A DNA stretch of 64,000 nucleotides, taken from contig JASCOF010000002.1 of assembly GCA_029960065.1 (NCBI GenBank), positions 372,001-436,000 on the forward strand, written 5' to 3'. Below the pieces are notes generated by a model. The model saw nothing but the letters and a program-made list of their open reading frames with translations. It ran no database searches and was not told the origin of the DNA. The position numbers and the translations under genes are program-made. Position 1 is the stretch's first letter; the number at the start of each line of letters is the position of its first letter. The DNA is from Flavobacteriaceae bacterium PS02336. GTDB lineage: Bacteria > Bacteroidota > Bacteroidia > Flavobacteriales > Flavobacteriaceae. Shown one piece after another: positions 38,713-47,395 of the stretch.

Positions 38713-40221
38713 TTAGTAACCAGGGTTTTGTTTTAATCCACGATTGGCATCTAAAGCAGAGGTTGGAATTGGGAACAATTTTCTGAACGCAGGAGATGCA
38801 GGTCTAAATTCATTTGCCAATAAAAACTTGTCAAAACGAATCATGTCTTGTCTTCTGTGTCCTTCCCAGCTTAGTTCAAATCCTCTTTCATTGTAAATAT
38901 CATCAAGAGTAGGGTTGTGGTCTAATGCATTTAATCCGGCACGTTGTCTAATTTGATCAATAAAAGGTTTTGCAGCTGCTGCATTTCCTAAACGAGCTTG
39001 ACATTCAGCCATCATTAAAACAACATCGGCATATCTAAAAATTGGAAAATCATTAGAAGCTCCTCCGCCTGTTCTTGGCGCTGCAGGATAAAATTTTACA
39101 TTACGAACACCCGCCTGAGGATCTGCTCCCGGATTATCTAATGAAGCAACATCTAATGTATAATTGAAACCACCTGGTTGTTCTCCAAATAAAAACTGCT
39201 TTCTACGAATATCATTCGCATCATATTTTAGGAAAAAAGCTTTAGGAACAATTGTACCATTCCAACCGCTGAAACCAAACAAAGCTTGAGCATGAGGACC
39301 ATATAAACTGCGAACAGCGTAGACGTTACGAGATACAATATCCAAGGTTGCATAAATAGGCAGAATAGTTTCGTCTTCAGGAAGTACATCTCCAAACAAT
39401 TCATAATATTTACTTCCTAATGGGTTTGCTGCATCTGCTGCTCCAGAGTGAAGTGTAAATCCGCCGTCAGCAACTTTATTACAAGCTGCTAAAGCTTCAT
39501 TCCATTTTGGAGTTCCTGTGTAAACTTCAGCATTTAAATATACTTTTGCTAATAAAGTATAACCTGCCCATTTATTGAATCTTCCGTAATAATTGCCTCC
39601 TCTTGTTCCAGAAAGCAGTTCTACATTTTCGGTCAATTCTTTTACGATAAAATCATACACTTCTTTACGGCTTGACTGCGGAATTTTATCAACAGTAATA
39701 TTATTATCAGTAAAGAAAGGAACATCGCCATAATCATCAATTAGTAAATAATAAAAGAAAGCTCTCAAAGTTTTAGCTTCAGCAATTTTTGAAGCTTCAG
39801 CATTTGATTTTTCTAATAAACTAACGGCTAGATTAGCACTGAAAATTGATTTATAAAGCCAGTTCCAAGTATTGTTGATAATGAAATCTGTAGGCAGCCA
39901 TTCGTGTTTGTGCAGACGAGCAAAATCCATCTGCCAGTCACCCGTATTTCTGTGCGGAATAACCTGTTCATCAGAAGACATACAGTTCATATCGTACCAT
40001 CCGTTATCTGCACCAGCATAACCAACACCAGAAGCGTTGTCTCTTACAAATTCTCCAGGAACTTGAGCATATACACTAGCTAGTGCAATATCAGCTCCTT
40101 CTGGAGTTCCGTAAAAATCTTCTGCGGGATATTTATCGTACACATTTTCGTCTATATCTGTACAACTAAAAAGAGTCAGGAAACACAAGCTTCCTGTTAT
40201 CAATATATTTTTAATTTTCAT
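38713..40221 (-). CDS. susD: SusD/RagB-type glycan-binding lipoprotein
   Basis: A 502-residue lipoprotein with Cys 20 (CFLTLFSC) and early TDIDENVYDKYPAEDFYGT typical of SusD. It has the tetratricopeptide-like helices of the family (RAFFYYLLIDDYGDVPFF, NKWAGYTLLAKVYLNAEVYT) and the C-terminal signature ELSWEGHRRQDMIRFDKFL and NPGY. It caps the SusC transporter and binds incoming oligosaccharide. It follows susC by 8 bases, so it is on the same message. Confidence 0.96.
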   Translation of the reverse strand: MKIKNILITGSLCFLTLFSCTDIDENVYDKYPAEDFYGTPEGADIALASVYAQVPGEFVRDNASGVGYAGADNGWYDMNCMSSDEQVIPHRNTGDWQMDFARLHKHEWLPTDFIINNTWNWLYKSIFSANLAVSLLEKSNAEASKIAEAKTLRAFFYYLLIDDYGDVPFFTDNNITVDKIPQSSRKEVYDFIVKELTENVELLSGTRGGNYYGRFNKWAGYTLLAKVYLNAEVYTGTPKWNEALAACNKVADGGFTLHSGAADAANPLGSKYYELFGDVLPEDETILPIYATLDIVSRNVYAVRSLYGPHAQALFGFSGWNGTIVPKAFFLKYDANDIRRKQFLFGEQPGGFNYTLDVASLDNPGADPQAGVRNVKFYPAAPRTGGGASNDFPIFRYADVVLMMAECQARLGNAAAAKPFIDQIRQRAGLNALDHNPTLDDIYNERGFELSWEGHRRQDMIRFDKFLLANEFRPASPAFRKLFPIPTSALDANRGLKQNPGY

Positions 40222-40229
40222 GTCTTTTA

Positions 40230-43200
40230 CTATTTAAATTTTACAGTCAAACCAAACGCCACGCTTCTGGTACGAGGATAAATTCCTCTATCGCCTCCAA
40301 AGTTATCTTCAGGTCTGCCACTTCCGCTTACGTTCAATTCTGGATCAATACCTGAATAATCCGTGATCAGGAATAAGTTGTTTCCTGTAAGTGAAAGTCT
40401 AATAGTATCAATATATTTATCTGTAAAACGGAAAGTATATCCCGCTGTAAGATTTTCTAAACGAATGAAAGAACCATCTTCTAACCATAAATCAGAACCG
40501 TAAGGAGAAGTATAAATTCCTTGATCTACGGCACTTGCCAAGACATTCGATTTACCAATATTTTCTAATCGGCTTAAGTTAGAACGCAATCCGTTGTAGA
40601 TTTTATTTCCTCCAGAACCTCTTAATAACAAAGAAGCATCAAAGTTTTTATATCTGTAAGATGGATTAAATGCAAAAGTATAAGTTGGTAAAGCAGAACC
40701 GGCATAATAGCGATCCGGACTTTTTACACCTTGATCAATTATACCATTTCCGTCGCGGTCCAAAACAGTTTCAACATTGTTTTCGTTTTTACCCGTATGT
40801 TCCAAAATGTAAAAAGCACCAATTGGTTTTCCTTTTACCAAATAAGAGTTTGCAGCACCCCAAGGAACATAATCAGTATTTAAAGGAACGCCGTTAATGC
40901 TTCCATTTAGATTAAGAACTTCATTTTTCATGAAAGAAACATTTCCTCCCAGAGTAAGTGTGCTGTTTTCTGATTTAATTACATCATAAGCAAGTGACAC
41001 CTCAATACCTTTATTCGAAATACTTCCAACATTGGCTTTAATAGTAGGATACGGATATGGAGGCTGAGGTACTGTGTAATCAAACAAAAGGTTTTCTGTT
41101 TTAGAAGTATACACATCAACTGTTCCTCTTAATCTATTGTTTAAAAGAGCGAAATCAATACCTAAATTGGTTTGTTTTTTAGTTTCCCATTTTAGATCGG
41201 CATTCGCATTTTGTGTAATTACATAGTTAGTAATCGGATTACCTCCAAAATAAGTTGTACCGCTGCTGCCCACTAAAGACAATGAGTTTTGAGGGTAAAG
41301 TCCTTGCTGATTACCAGTTTCACCATAACCTGCACGAATTTTCAATTCATCAAATAAAGCTTGTTTCTGCATAAAAGGCTCTTTGTCGATCTGCCAGGCA
41401 ACAGATGCAGAAGGAAAATTTCCCCATTTGTTATTTACGCCAAATACAGAAGAACCATCACGACGAATACTTGCCGTTACTAAATAACGATCTAGAAGAG
41501 AATAGTTTATTCTTCCTAAGAAAGAAACCAACGTTCTGTCATTTTTATACGATTCAATATCTCCAGGACGAATTTTTGTCAAATCGCCTAATTGAAGTGC
41601 ATTATAAGTTGCTTTATCATTAATAAAACCTCTTACTTGTGCAAAATTTCCTTGATACATTTGGTTTTGCCATTCGTATAAACCTAATACATTTATATTG
41701 TGTATGCCAAAAGTTCTTTTGTAATTAAGGCTAAAGTTGGTTAATTTTTCATTTTGTCTTCTGTTTCTAACATTTCCATACCCATTTTGGTCAATTGCGT
41801 AAGCACTTGTTGAAACTACAGGAAGATAATAACCTTCAGTTGTATTTGTTTTTCTCCAGCTTCCAAACCAGTTTGCCGTTAAACCTTTAGCTAAATCTAA
41901 ATCGGCTTTTAAGCTTCCGAATATATTATCGTTTTCTGCATTATTCGAAACACTTTGCGCAGTTGCATACGGATTTAAATATTGAAATACATTTGGATCA
42001 GTAAAATACGTTCCATCGGTATTAAAAACAGGATCTGTTGGTCTAACTAAATAAGCATTTGTGATTAAGTTTGAGGTATAAGCTGCAGTTCCGATGCTTT
42101 GGATAATGCTCGTTGTATTATTAATACCAGTGTTTAAATTGAAGGTCAGTTTTAATTTATCATCCAGAGCCATTTGAGTAGCTTGAACGCGTCCGATGTA
42201 TTTTTGGTTACTTGAATTAATAACAACTCCGTCTTGCAGAATAGCAGTTAAAGAAGCTCTATAATTAAATTTATCTGTTCCTCCGCCAAAAGATAAAGTA
42301 TGTGTTTGTGTAACTCCAGTTTGAGTCAAAAGACCATACCAATCAGTATCAGAACCATGATTTGCAGAGGCAGGAACTCCAACACTTTGTGCTGCAGCCC
42401 ACCATTCGTCTGCACTTAACATGTCTAATTTTTTCGGAATAAAATCTAAAGAAGTTGATCCCGTATATTCCATAGTAGTTCTTCCTGCTTTATTCTTTTT
42501 AGTTGTCACAATGATTACACCCGGTGCACCGCGAGAACCATAAATTGCAGTTGCAGAAGCATCTTTTAAAATGTCATAACTTTCAATTTCGCTTGGCGGA
42601 ACTTGATTTAACAAATCCATATTTCCTTGAATACCATCTACAACTACAAGAGGATCACTTCCTCCAATTAAAGATGAAATTCCACGAATACGAACACTTG
42701 GTCCTTGACCCGGCTCGCTTCCTAATTGTGTAATGTTGACTCCGGCTGCTTTTCCTGCAATTAATTGCAGCGGATTTACGATTGCACCTTGATTCATATC
42801 TTTTGCAGCAATAGAAGAAACGGCTCCAGTAACATCTCTTTTCGTTGCTGTACCATAACCCACAACCACAATTTCTTGTAAATCGGTCGCATCTGGAATA
42901 AGCTGAATATTGATTACATTTTGATTGGCAACTACTTTCTTTTCTTTATATCCAACAAAAGAAACTATGATTACAGATTGGCTGCTTTCGACAGTAAGTT
43001 TGTACTTTCCGTCAAAATCAGTTACCATTCCGTTTTTCGTTCCTTCTTCAATAACCGATGCTCCGGGAAGAGGCAGACCGTTTTCATCTGTAATGATACC
43101 CGAAACCGTTTGCTTTTGCAATTCAACTGCGTGTGTTTTGAGTTCGGGTTTTTTAAGGATAATCTGTGTATCACGAATTTTAAATTCGGTTGGAGTTCCT

Positions 43201-43502
43201 TTAAAAAGTCTATCTAAAACCACATAAATAGATTGATCTTTTACAGAAATTGAAACCGTTCGATCTAAGTCGATGTCGCTCAATTTGTAAATAAATCTGA
43301 AGTCCGTTTTTTGCTCAATGGTCTCAATAACCTTTTCGATTGTTGAATTGTTTAATTCGAGAGTAACTTTTGTTTTTTGGGCATAAGTATTCCCTCTAAT
43401 ATTAAACATGGCGACCAAAATAAGTAGTGTAGTTAGTTTCAATTTTAGGTCTTTTTGGAACAATGAGTATAGAAAACCATTATTCTTAGATTTTTTTTTC
43501 AT
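40230..43502 (-). CDS. susC: SusC/RagA TonB-dependent transporter with STN signalling domain
   Basis: A 1090-residue outer-membrane receptor. Signal peptide to about residue 42, STN (secretin/TonB short N-terminal) domain about 45-115 (STIEKVIETIEQKTDFRFIY), a carboxypeptidase-regulatory-like domain about 130-210 (VSGIITDENGLPLPGASV), TonB box near LQEIVVVGYGT, plug with VRIRGISSLIGGSDPLVVVD, then the barrel ending in SVAFGLTVKFK. The STN domain is the part that contacts FecR anti-sigma proteins, so import should be sensed by the FecR/sigma pair just upstream. A stem-loop (43552-43582) lies in the leader. Confidence 0.96.
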   Translation of the reverse strand: MKKKSKNNGFLYSLFQKDLKLKLTTLLILVAMFNIRGNTYAQKTKVTLELNNSTIEKVIETIEQKTDFRFIYKLSDIDLDRTVSISVKDQSIYVVLDRLFKGTPTEFKIRDTQIILKKPELKTHAVELQKQTVSGIITDENGLPLPGASVIEEGTKNGMVTDFDGKYKLTVESSQSVIIVSFVGYKEKKVVANQNVINIQLIPDATDLQEIVVVGYGTATKRDVTGAVSSIAAKDMNQGAIVNPLQLIAGKAAGVNITQLGSEPGQGPSVRIRGISSLIGGSDPLVVVDGIQGNMDLLNQVPPSEIESYDILKDASATAIYGSRGAPGVIIVTTKKNKAGRTTMEYTGSTSLDFIPKKLDMLSADEWWAAAQSVGVPASANHGSDTDWYGLLTQTGVTQTHTLSFGGGTDKFNYRASLTAILQDGVVINSSNQKYIGRVQATQMALDDKLKLTFNLNTGINNTTSIIQSIGTAAYTSNLITNAYLVRPTDPVFNTDGTYFTDPNVFQYLNPYATAQSVSNNAENDNIFGSLKADLDLAKGLTANWFGSWRKTNTTEGYYLPVVSTSAYAIDQNGYGNVRNRRQNEKLTNFSLNYKRTFGIHNINVLGLYEWQNQMYQGNFAQVRGFINDKATYNALQLGDLTKIRPGDIESYKNDRTLVSFLGRINYSLLDRYLVTASIRRDGSSVFGVNNKWGNFPSASVAWQIDKEPFMQKQALFDELKIRAGYGETGNQQGLYPQNSLSLVGSSGTTYFGGNPITNYVITQNANADLKWETKKQTNLGIDFALLNNRLRGTVDVYTSKTENLLFDYTVPQPPYPYPTIKANVGSISNKGIEVSLAYDVIKSENSTLTLGGNVSFMKNEVLNLNGSINGVPLNTDYVPWGAANSYLVKGKPIGAFYILEHTGKNENNVETVLDRDGNGIIDQGVKSPDRYYAGSALPTYTFAFNPSYRYKNFDASLLLRGSGGNKIYNGLRSNLSRLENIGKSNVLASAVDQGIYTSPYGSDLWLEDGSFIRLENLTAGYTFRFTDKYIDTIRLSLTGNNLFLITDYSGIDPELNVSGSGRPEDNFGGDRGIYPRTRSVAFGLTVKFK

Positions 43503-43551
43503 AATTTTGTTAATTGATTGTAGTTAATTCGTTATATTCAATCACTTAGTT

Positions 43552-43582
43552 AATCGGAAATTGTTCGCAGCTCTTTCCGATT
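43552..43582 (-). promoter_or_regulatory. stem-loop in the susC leader
   Basis: AATCGGAAA (43552-43560) pairs perfectly with TTTCCGATT (43574-43582) around a 13-base loop. On the minus strand it is preceded, not followed, by a homopolymer run, so it is not a normal terminator for fecR. It lies 50-80 bases upstream of the susC start and could be a leader structure or mRNA processing site. Confidence 0.45.
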
Positions 43583-43633
43583 TTTTTATTCTAGTACTCT
43601 TTTTTCCTCATATAATTTTGGTTGGTTTATTGG

Positions 43634-44809
43634 TTATTTAATTAGTATTTGATTGTTTTTGATGGTGTAATTAATGCCATGAATGTCATTAAAATAACTC
43701 ATTACATTTTCTATCGATTCTTCTTTAAAACTTGCATTAAACTTCTCGTTAGCCAGTTTTTCATTTTTATTGATAATAGTTACGTTATAGCGTCTTTCCA
43801 GTTTAGTAATAATGTTTTTGAACGTCATATTTCTAAAAGTCAAACCGCCGTCAATCCATGAAGTATAGATTTCCGTAATCACTGGTTTTGTAAAGATGGA
43901 AGCATTTTCTTTGTTGAAACTTCCTCTATAACCTGGTTTTAAAATGGTATTTTTATGGGCATCAAATTCTTCATTAGAACGATACATTCCAACAGAACCT
44001 TCAACCAAAACAACATCGGTTAAAGCATCTTCAGGATAATTTGAAACATTAAAATGAGTTCCTAAAACGCGAACGTTTAACTCGTCAGCATTTACAATAA
44101 AAGGATGTTTTTTGTCTTTTGCGACATCAAAAAAAGCTTCTCCATCAAGAAATACCTGACGATTTTCTCCAGCGATAAATTTGACAGGATATCTTAAAGT
44201 GGTTCCAGAATTTAAATGAACCATAGTTCCGTCAGATAATTCTAAACGGAATTTTTTCCCATATGGAATTTTGAGTGTATTGTAAACTACTTGATCAGAA
44301 CCAGGTTCTTTTTCGTAAACCAATTTATCTCCGTCTTGATTTCCAACAATATTTCCGTTTTTATCCTGAACTTTAACTTTCCCATTTTCAGAAATAATCT
44401 GAACAGTTCCATCTTCCATTTGTAAAACAATATCGGTGCTTTTAAAGTCGAAAGGAACTTCGGTAGGTTTATTTAAAAATACTTGTTTGTAAGCAAAACC
44501 AATTCCAAGCAAAACTAAAAGAGAGGCAGCAATAGAAATGTATTTACTTCTGTTCGATTTTTTAGGATGAAGTTCGATTACCGTTTCTTCTTTTGCAGCA
44601 GCTAAAATGTTGTTGAAAATAGAATCTGCTTTTTGGGCTTCCATTTTTGGCATTTCGTTTAACAGCTTTTGAACGTCTTCTACAGTCGGAAAATCTTCTG
44701 TGAGTTTATTATTTTGGCAATAAGCAATTACTTGTTCTGTTTCTTCGGCAGTACATTGATTGAGAATAAACTTTTGTAAAAGCGTTTTTATTTCAGAATT
44801 TGAATTCAT
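43634..44809 (-). CDS. fecR: FecR family anti-sigma factor
   Basis: A 391-residue inner-membrane protein. The cytoplasmic N-terminus (about 1-85) holds sigma; one transmembrane helix SIAASLLVLLGIGFAYKQVF (about 91-110) follows. The periplasmic FecR domain contains LELSDGTMVHLNSGTTLRYP and FFDVAKDKKHPFIV, and the last 70 residues (LTFRNMTFKNIITKLERRYN) are a DUF4974-type domain close to the STN fold. It would relay the SusC signal to the sigma factor. It is separated from the sigma gene by 302 bases that include a strong terminator. Confidence 0.95.
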   Translation of the reverse strand: MNSNSEIKTLLQKFILNQCTAEETEQVIAYCQNNKLTEDFPTVEDVQKLLNEMPKMEAQKADSIFNNILAAAKEETVIELHPKKSNRSKYISIAASLLVLLGIGFAYKQVFLNKPTEVPFDFKSTDIVLQMEDGTVQIISENGKVKVQDKNGNIVGNQDGDKLVYEKEPGSDQVVYNTLKIPYGKKFRLELSDGTMVHLNSGTTLRYPVKFIAGENRQVFLDGEAFFDVAKDKKHPFIVNADELNVRVLGTHFNVSNYPEDALTDVVLVEGSVGMYRSNEEFDAHKNTILKPGYRGSFNKENASIFTKPVITEIYTSWIDGGLTFRNMTFKNIITKLERRYNVTIINKNEKLANEKFNASFKEESIENVMSYFNDIHGINYTIKNNQILIK

Positions 44810-44975
44810 TAAGAATGTTTTTAGGTTCTGTGTTTAGATAATACAGTTGAAATAGATTTGAGTACTACTCAAACGTTGTAAATTTTTAAATTTTAACATT
44901 TTTATTTTATTATATTTTTGATTTATAGATGTTTAACTTGTTTGGGTTTTTTAAAAAAAATAGTGATAATCGAGT

Positions 44976-45040
44976 TTTGCCACAGATTAAAAAGATTAAA
45001 AGGATTTCAATCTGTGAAAATCCTATAATCTGTGGCAAAA
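44976..45040. repeat. inverted word-repeat, family 7 (GCCACAGATT ... AATCTGTGGC)
   Basis: TTTGCCACAGATTA is the exact complement of TAATCTGTGGCAAA at the far end. The interior repeats AAAGATTAAAAGGATT-type words and a second AATCTGTGAAAATCC copy. Confidence 0.85.
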
Positions 45041-45060
45041 AAAATGGTTTGAATTACATC

Positions 45061-45089
45061 AAAAAAAAAATCACTCCGAAGAGTGATTT
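45061..45089 (-). terminator. strong intrinsic terminator of the ECF sigma gene
   Basis: AAATCACTC (45068-45076) and GAGTGATTT (45081-45089) form a 9-bp stem, on the minus strand capped by TTCG and followed by a T-run. It lies 23 bases after the sigma stop. Confidence 0.93.
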
Positions 45090-45111
45090 AATGGCATTAT
45101 TGTGGTTTTGG

Positions 45112-45675
45112 TTAGATAATTTCATCGTGAAGTTGAAAAAAACCGCGCATCGATTCGAGCGCTTTACTCATTTGGTTCCGGACCGTATTTATCGAGATTC
45201 CGAGTTCCTCGCTTATTTCTTCATAACTCATTCCTTTTTTCCGAGACATTTTAAAAATCTGCCGTCGTTTGGGAGGAAGCTGTTTTATGGCTTGCTTTCG
45301 GAGTTTTTTGCAATCGGCTTCGCGAATGGCATAATCTCCGTATTCATGTGTTTTCTGACTTTCGTAGAAAACGGCTTCTTTTAATAAAATTTCATTTGCG
45401 GCCTTGTTCAAAACATTAAAAGCCTGATTTCTGGCAATCGTAAAAATATAAGCTTTAAAAGACTGTTCTATATTTAAACTTTCGCGGTTGAGCCAGACTT
45501 TCAAAAAAACATCTTGTACATTTTCCTCCGCAGCCTCTTTTGATTTTAGAAGACTGATGCTGTATCCATAAATATCTTGGTGGAATAAATCAAAAAGTTG
45601 GCGAAAAGCTTTTTCGTTTCCGTTCTTGAGTTCACTTACCAATAATTTTTCACTATGGTTGGCAGCTTCTAACAA
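45112..45675 (-). CDS. ECF-type RNA polymerase sigma factor (FecI-like)
   Basis: A 187-residue sigma-70 of the extracytoplasmic-function type. Region 2 is visible at about 25-95 (FDLFHQDIYGYSISLL, ENVQDVFLKVWLNR, FKAYIFTIARNQAFNVL) and region 4 at about 130-180 (LPPKRRQIFKMSRKKGMSYE, LGISINTVRNQMSKAL). It pairs with the FecR protein and SusC STN domain downstream to control the glucan locus. It has a good promoter (45748-45776) and its own terminator. Confidence 0.95.
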   Translation of the reverse strand: MLEAANHSEKLLVSELKNGNEKAFRQLFDLFHQDIYGYSISLLKSKEAAEENVQDVFLKVWLNRESLNIEQSFKAYIFTIARNQAFNVLNKAANEILLKEAVFYESQKTHEYGDYAIREADCKKLRKQAIKQLPPKRRQIFKMSRKKGMSYEEISEELGISINTVRNQMSKALESMRGFFQLHDEII

Positions 45676-45747
45676 TTTAATTCGCGTTTATTTAATTCTA
45701 ATGGTATTAAACTATCAAAATGCGAGGTCTGGTATCTGACTTCTTCG

Positions 45748-45776
45748 CAAATATATAAAAATATTATTCGTAACAA
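45748..45776 (-). promoter_or_regulatory. ECF sigma gene promoter (TTG-N18-TATATTTG)
   Basis: Minus-strand TATATTTG (45748-45755) with TTG (45774-45776) at 18 bases, an excellent fit to the Bacteroidota primary sigma consensus. It predicts a leader of about 65 bases. Confidence 0.75.
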
Positions 45777-45973
45777 ATCATATATAAAAAAACTTATTTC
45801 GGATTTTTTGTTTGATTTTTAGAGAAAGATATAAAATGTTGTGTAAAGTGCCTTTCTTACAAGTAAGTGTCATATTGACGCTTTTACAAAATAAAATTTA
45901 TTTTAGAATTTGACTTTTGAGAATATTCTTATTTGCGAAAAATGAAATATTGTTTTTTAATGCTTTTGTTATT

Positions 45974-46019
45974 CAAAAAAAAATCCTTTTATCTTTTAAC
46001 GAAAAAGACAAAAGGATTT
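45974..46019 (-). terminator. intrinsic terminator of the ACT-like gene
   Basis: AAATCCTTTTATCTTTT (45981-45997) pairs with AAAAAGACAAAAGGATTT (46002-46019) with one mismatch. On the minus strand T9 follows. Confidence 0.9.
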
Positions 46020-46067
46020 ATAAGTAGAAGAATCAAAATTGACTCTTAAAAAATTCTTGTTTTCAAA

Positions 46068-46724
46068 TTAGTTTTTCAAGTCTTTAATTACTTTAAAAGC
46101 AACGTCTACCTGGTCTTCGCCAACTAAAATTGTAAATTCGTTCGAAGTCGAAATTACCTCATTAATAATGATTCCTTCCCATGCCAAACGCTGGAAAATG
46201 AAGTAATAAATACCAGGAACTACAATATTTTCTTTTGGTAATTTTACAGTAATTGAAGCTAAATTATCTAACTTCTGAATTAATTTTTCTCTCATAAAGT
46301 GCTTCTCAACTAAATGATTCACACTGCTGCTGACAACGATATTGGTTTCATTTACACCACGAGATGAGGTATAAAAAATATCAGATAAAGCATTTATATC
46401 AGAAATTAAATCTGCCTGTTTGTTCAAAACAGTTTCAGAAGCAGCGAAAGTGTAATCTGTAAGTTCAGAACGAACGGTAATCTCCCCGATGTTTTTAATT
46501 ACTTTATTGATTTTGTGGTTCAATTTAAAATCTAATTCTTCTGTAAGTCGTTTTAAAGACATTACTACAGCGCCTTGTTTTACTTCTTTTCCAAACTCGC
46601 TTTCTAATTCGGTCATAATGTTTCGCGAAAGTGAAGTCAGGTTAATAATTCCGAGCGAGAGGGCATTTAATAAAAATGGTTTTGTTTTAATGTAGTTTTC
46701 TACAATAGAAGAAACGGTTTTCAT
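46068..46724 (-). CDS. conserved protein with possible C-terminal ACT-like domain
   Basis: A 218-residue cytoplasmic protein. The first 75 residues look like a helical, winged-helix-like region (LLNALSLGIINLTSLSRNIM, AVVMSLKRLTEELDF). The last 70 residues (NLASITVKLPKENIVVPGIY, FQRLAWEGIIINEVISTSNE, FTILVGEDQVDVAFKVI) follow the beta-alpha-beta pattern of an ACT regulatory domain as in aspartate kinases. Function unknown; a ligand-sensing regulator is plausible. A consensus promoter lies at 46793-46823, and a run of 14 A (minus strand) lies just before the start. Confidence 0.7.
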   Translation of the reverse strand: MKTVSSIVENYIKTKPFLLNALSLGIINLTSLSRNIMTELESEFGKEVKQGAVVMSLKRLTEELDFKLNHKINKVIKNIGEITVRSELTDYTFAASETVLNKQADLISDINALSDIFYTSSRGVNETNIVVSSSVNHLVEKHFMREKLIQKLDNLASITVKLPKENIVVPGIYYFIFQRLAWEGIIINEVISTSNEFTILVGEDQVDVAFKVIKDLKN

Positions 46725-46729
46725 AATTC

Positions 46730-46743
46730 TTTTTTTTTTTTTT
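46730..46743 (-). repeat. 14-base homopolymer (A on the coding strand) before the ACT-like gene
   Basis: An uninterrupted T14 on the plus strand, ending 5 bases before the ATG of the minus-strand gene. Long homopolymers slip in replication, so length variation could tune translation. Confidence 0.6.
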
Positions 46744-46792
46744 GTGTATTCGGTTGGTTGTTAATTTAACATTGCGATGTTATAAATCTCTG

Positions 46793-46823
46793 CAAATATA
46801 AATAAAAAAACAAATTGTTACAA
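46793..46823 (-). promoter_or_regulatory. promoter of the ACT-like gene (TTG-N20-TATATTTG)
   Basis: Minus-strand TATATTTG at 46793-46800 with TTG at 46821-46823, spacing 20. This fits the Bacteroidota consensus. Confidence 0.65.
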
Positions 46824-46844
46824 TTATAACAATAAAAAATTATG

Positions 46845-47216
46845 TTAAAAGTGATAAAATGCGTCGGTAAGATGTTCAATTGCAAATGATTCCCCGTTTT
46901 TATGGATCGCAACGATGTCAAAACGAATTTCTAAATCTTCTCCAAAATCCTTTTCCCTATAGTTTATGTAGGCATTTACTGCTTTAATGAGTAATTGAAT
47001 CTTTTTTGACTTCACGAAATCCTGCGGCGAACCAAAATCTAAGCTCGAACGAGTTTTAACTTCGACAATTGCCAAAATGGAATCTTTTTGTGCAATAATA
47101 TCTATTTCTGCTTTCTGTATAACATAGTTTCGTTCTATAATTGAATATCCATTTTCTTCAAGATGTGCCGCAGCGAGATCTTCTCCTAATTTTCCTAATT
47201 CATTATGTTCTGCCAT
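46845..47216 (-). CDS. YraN/UPF0102 family nuclease-fold protein
   Basis: A 123-residue protein of the UPF0102 family with a PD-(D/E)XK-type core: GEDLAAAHLEENGYSIIERN, then KAEIDIIAQ and ILAIVEVKTRSS, which supply the E, D and EVK positions, and the conserved FDIVAI. Proposed as a DNA-processing endonuclease, but unproven. It is followed by the ACT-like gene and preceded by the LD-carboxypeptidase gene, all on the minus strand. Confidence 0.92.
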   Translation of the reverse strand: MAEHNELGKLGEDLAAAHLEENGYSIIERNYVIQKAEIDIIAQKDSILAIVEVKTRSSLDFGSPQDFVKSKKIQLLIKAVNAYINYREKDFGEDLEIRFDIVAIHKNGESFAIEHLTDAFYHF

Positions 47217-47224
47217 TGTTGTAG

Positions 47225-47256
47225 TATTCAGTCTCAGTCACAGTTTTCAGTGTGAA
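47225..47256. repeat. word-repeat, family 6 (CAGTCTCAGTCACAGTTTTCAG type)
   Basis: A single arm of CAGTCTCAGTCACAGTTTTC words beside the YraN start. A full inverted copy with the same words lies at 49625-49685. Confidence 0.6.
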
Positions 47257-47282
47257 TCTTAGAATTTATTTTTACTAAATGA

Positions 47283-47350
47283 AATAGTGTATGCAAAAAC
47301 GCAAAGTCACAAAGTCAATTTAAACTTTGCGCCTTTGCGTCTTTGCAAGA
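47283..47350. repeat. inverted word-repeat, family 3 (CGCAAAGTCACAAAGTC type)
   Basis: AAAACGCAAAGTCACAAAGT faces ACTTTGCGCCTTTGCGTCTT. It is related to the element at 6180-6285 and lies in the YraN-LD-carboxypeptidase gap. Confidence 0.75.
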
Positions 47351-47395
47351 TTTTATGTGGTATTGCGGATCCTTAAAACAAGGAATTGTGTAGTA

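Larger units (their letters stand above)
44810..45111. other. 302-bp gap between the sigma gene and fecR
   Basis: It contains the family 7 inverted repeat (44976-45040) and the sigma-gene terminator (45061-45089). No TAnnTTTG box was recognised on the minus strand upstream of fecR, so how fecR is expressed is not clear. No credible reading frame. Confidence 0.6.
45676..46067. other. 392-bp intergenic region: sigma promoter and upstream terminator
   Basis: It holds the sigma-gene promoter (45748-45776) and the terminator of the upstream ACT-like gene (45974-46019). The stretch 45780-45970 is AT-rich and shows no gene or repeat. Confidence 0.7.

Noticed and set aside
42921..43227. Two 98-100-codon plus-strand frames opposite susC
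   Set aside because: Antisense to the STN and regulatory domains of susC; no domain, promoter or codon pattern supports them.
44929..45384. 151-codon plus-strand gene
   Set aside because: It is largely antisense to the sigma factor, begins in the fecR-sigma gap, includes the inverted repeat and terminator, and has no protein-like domain.
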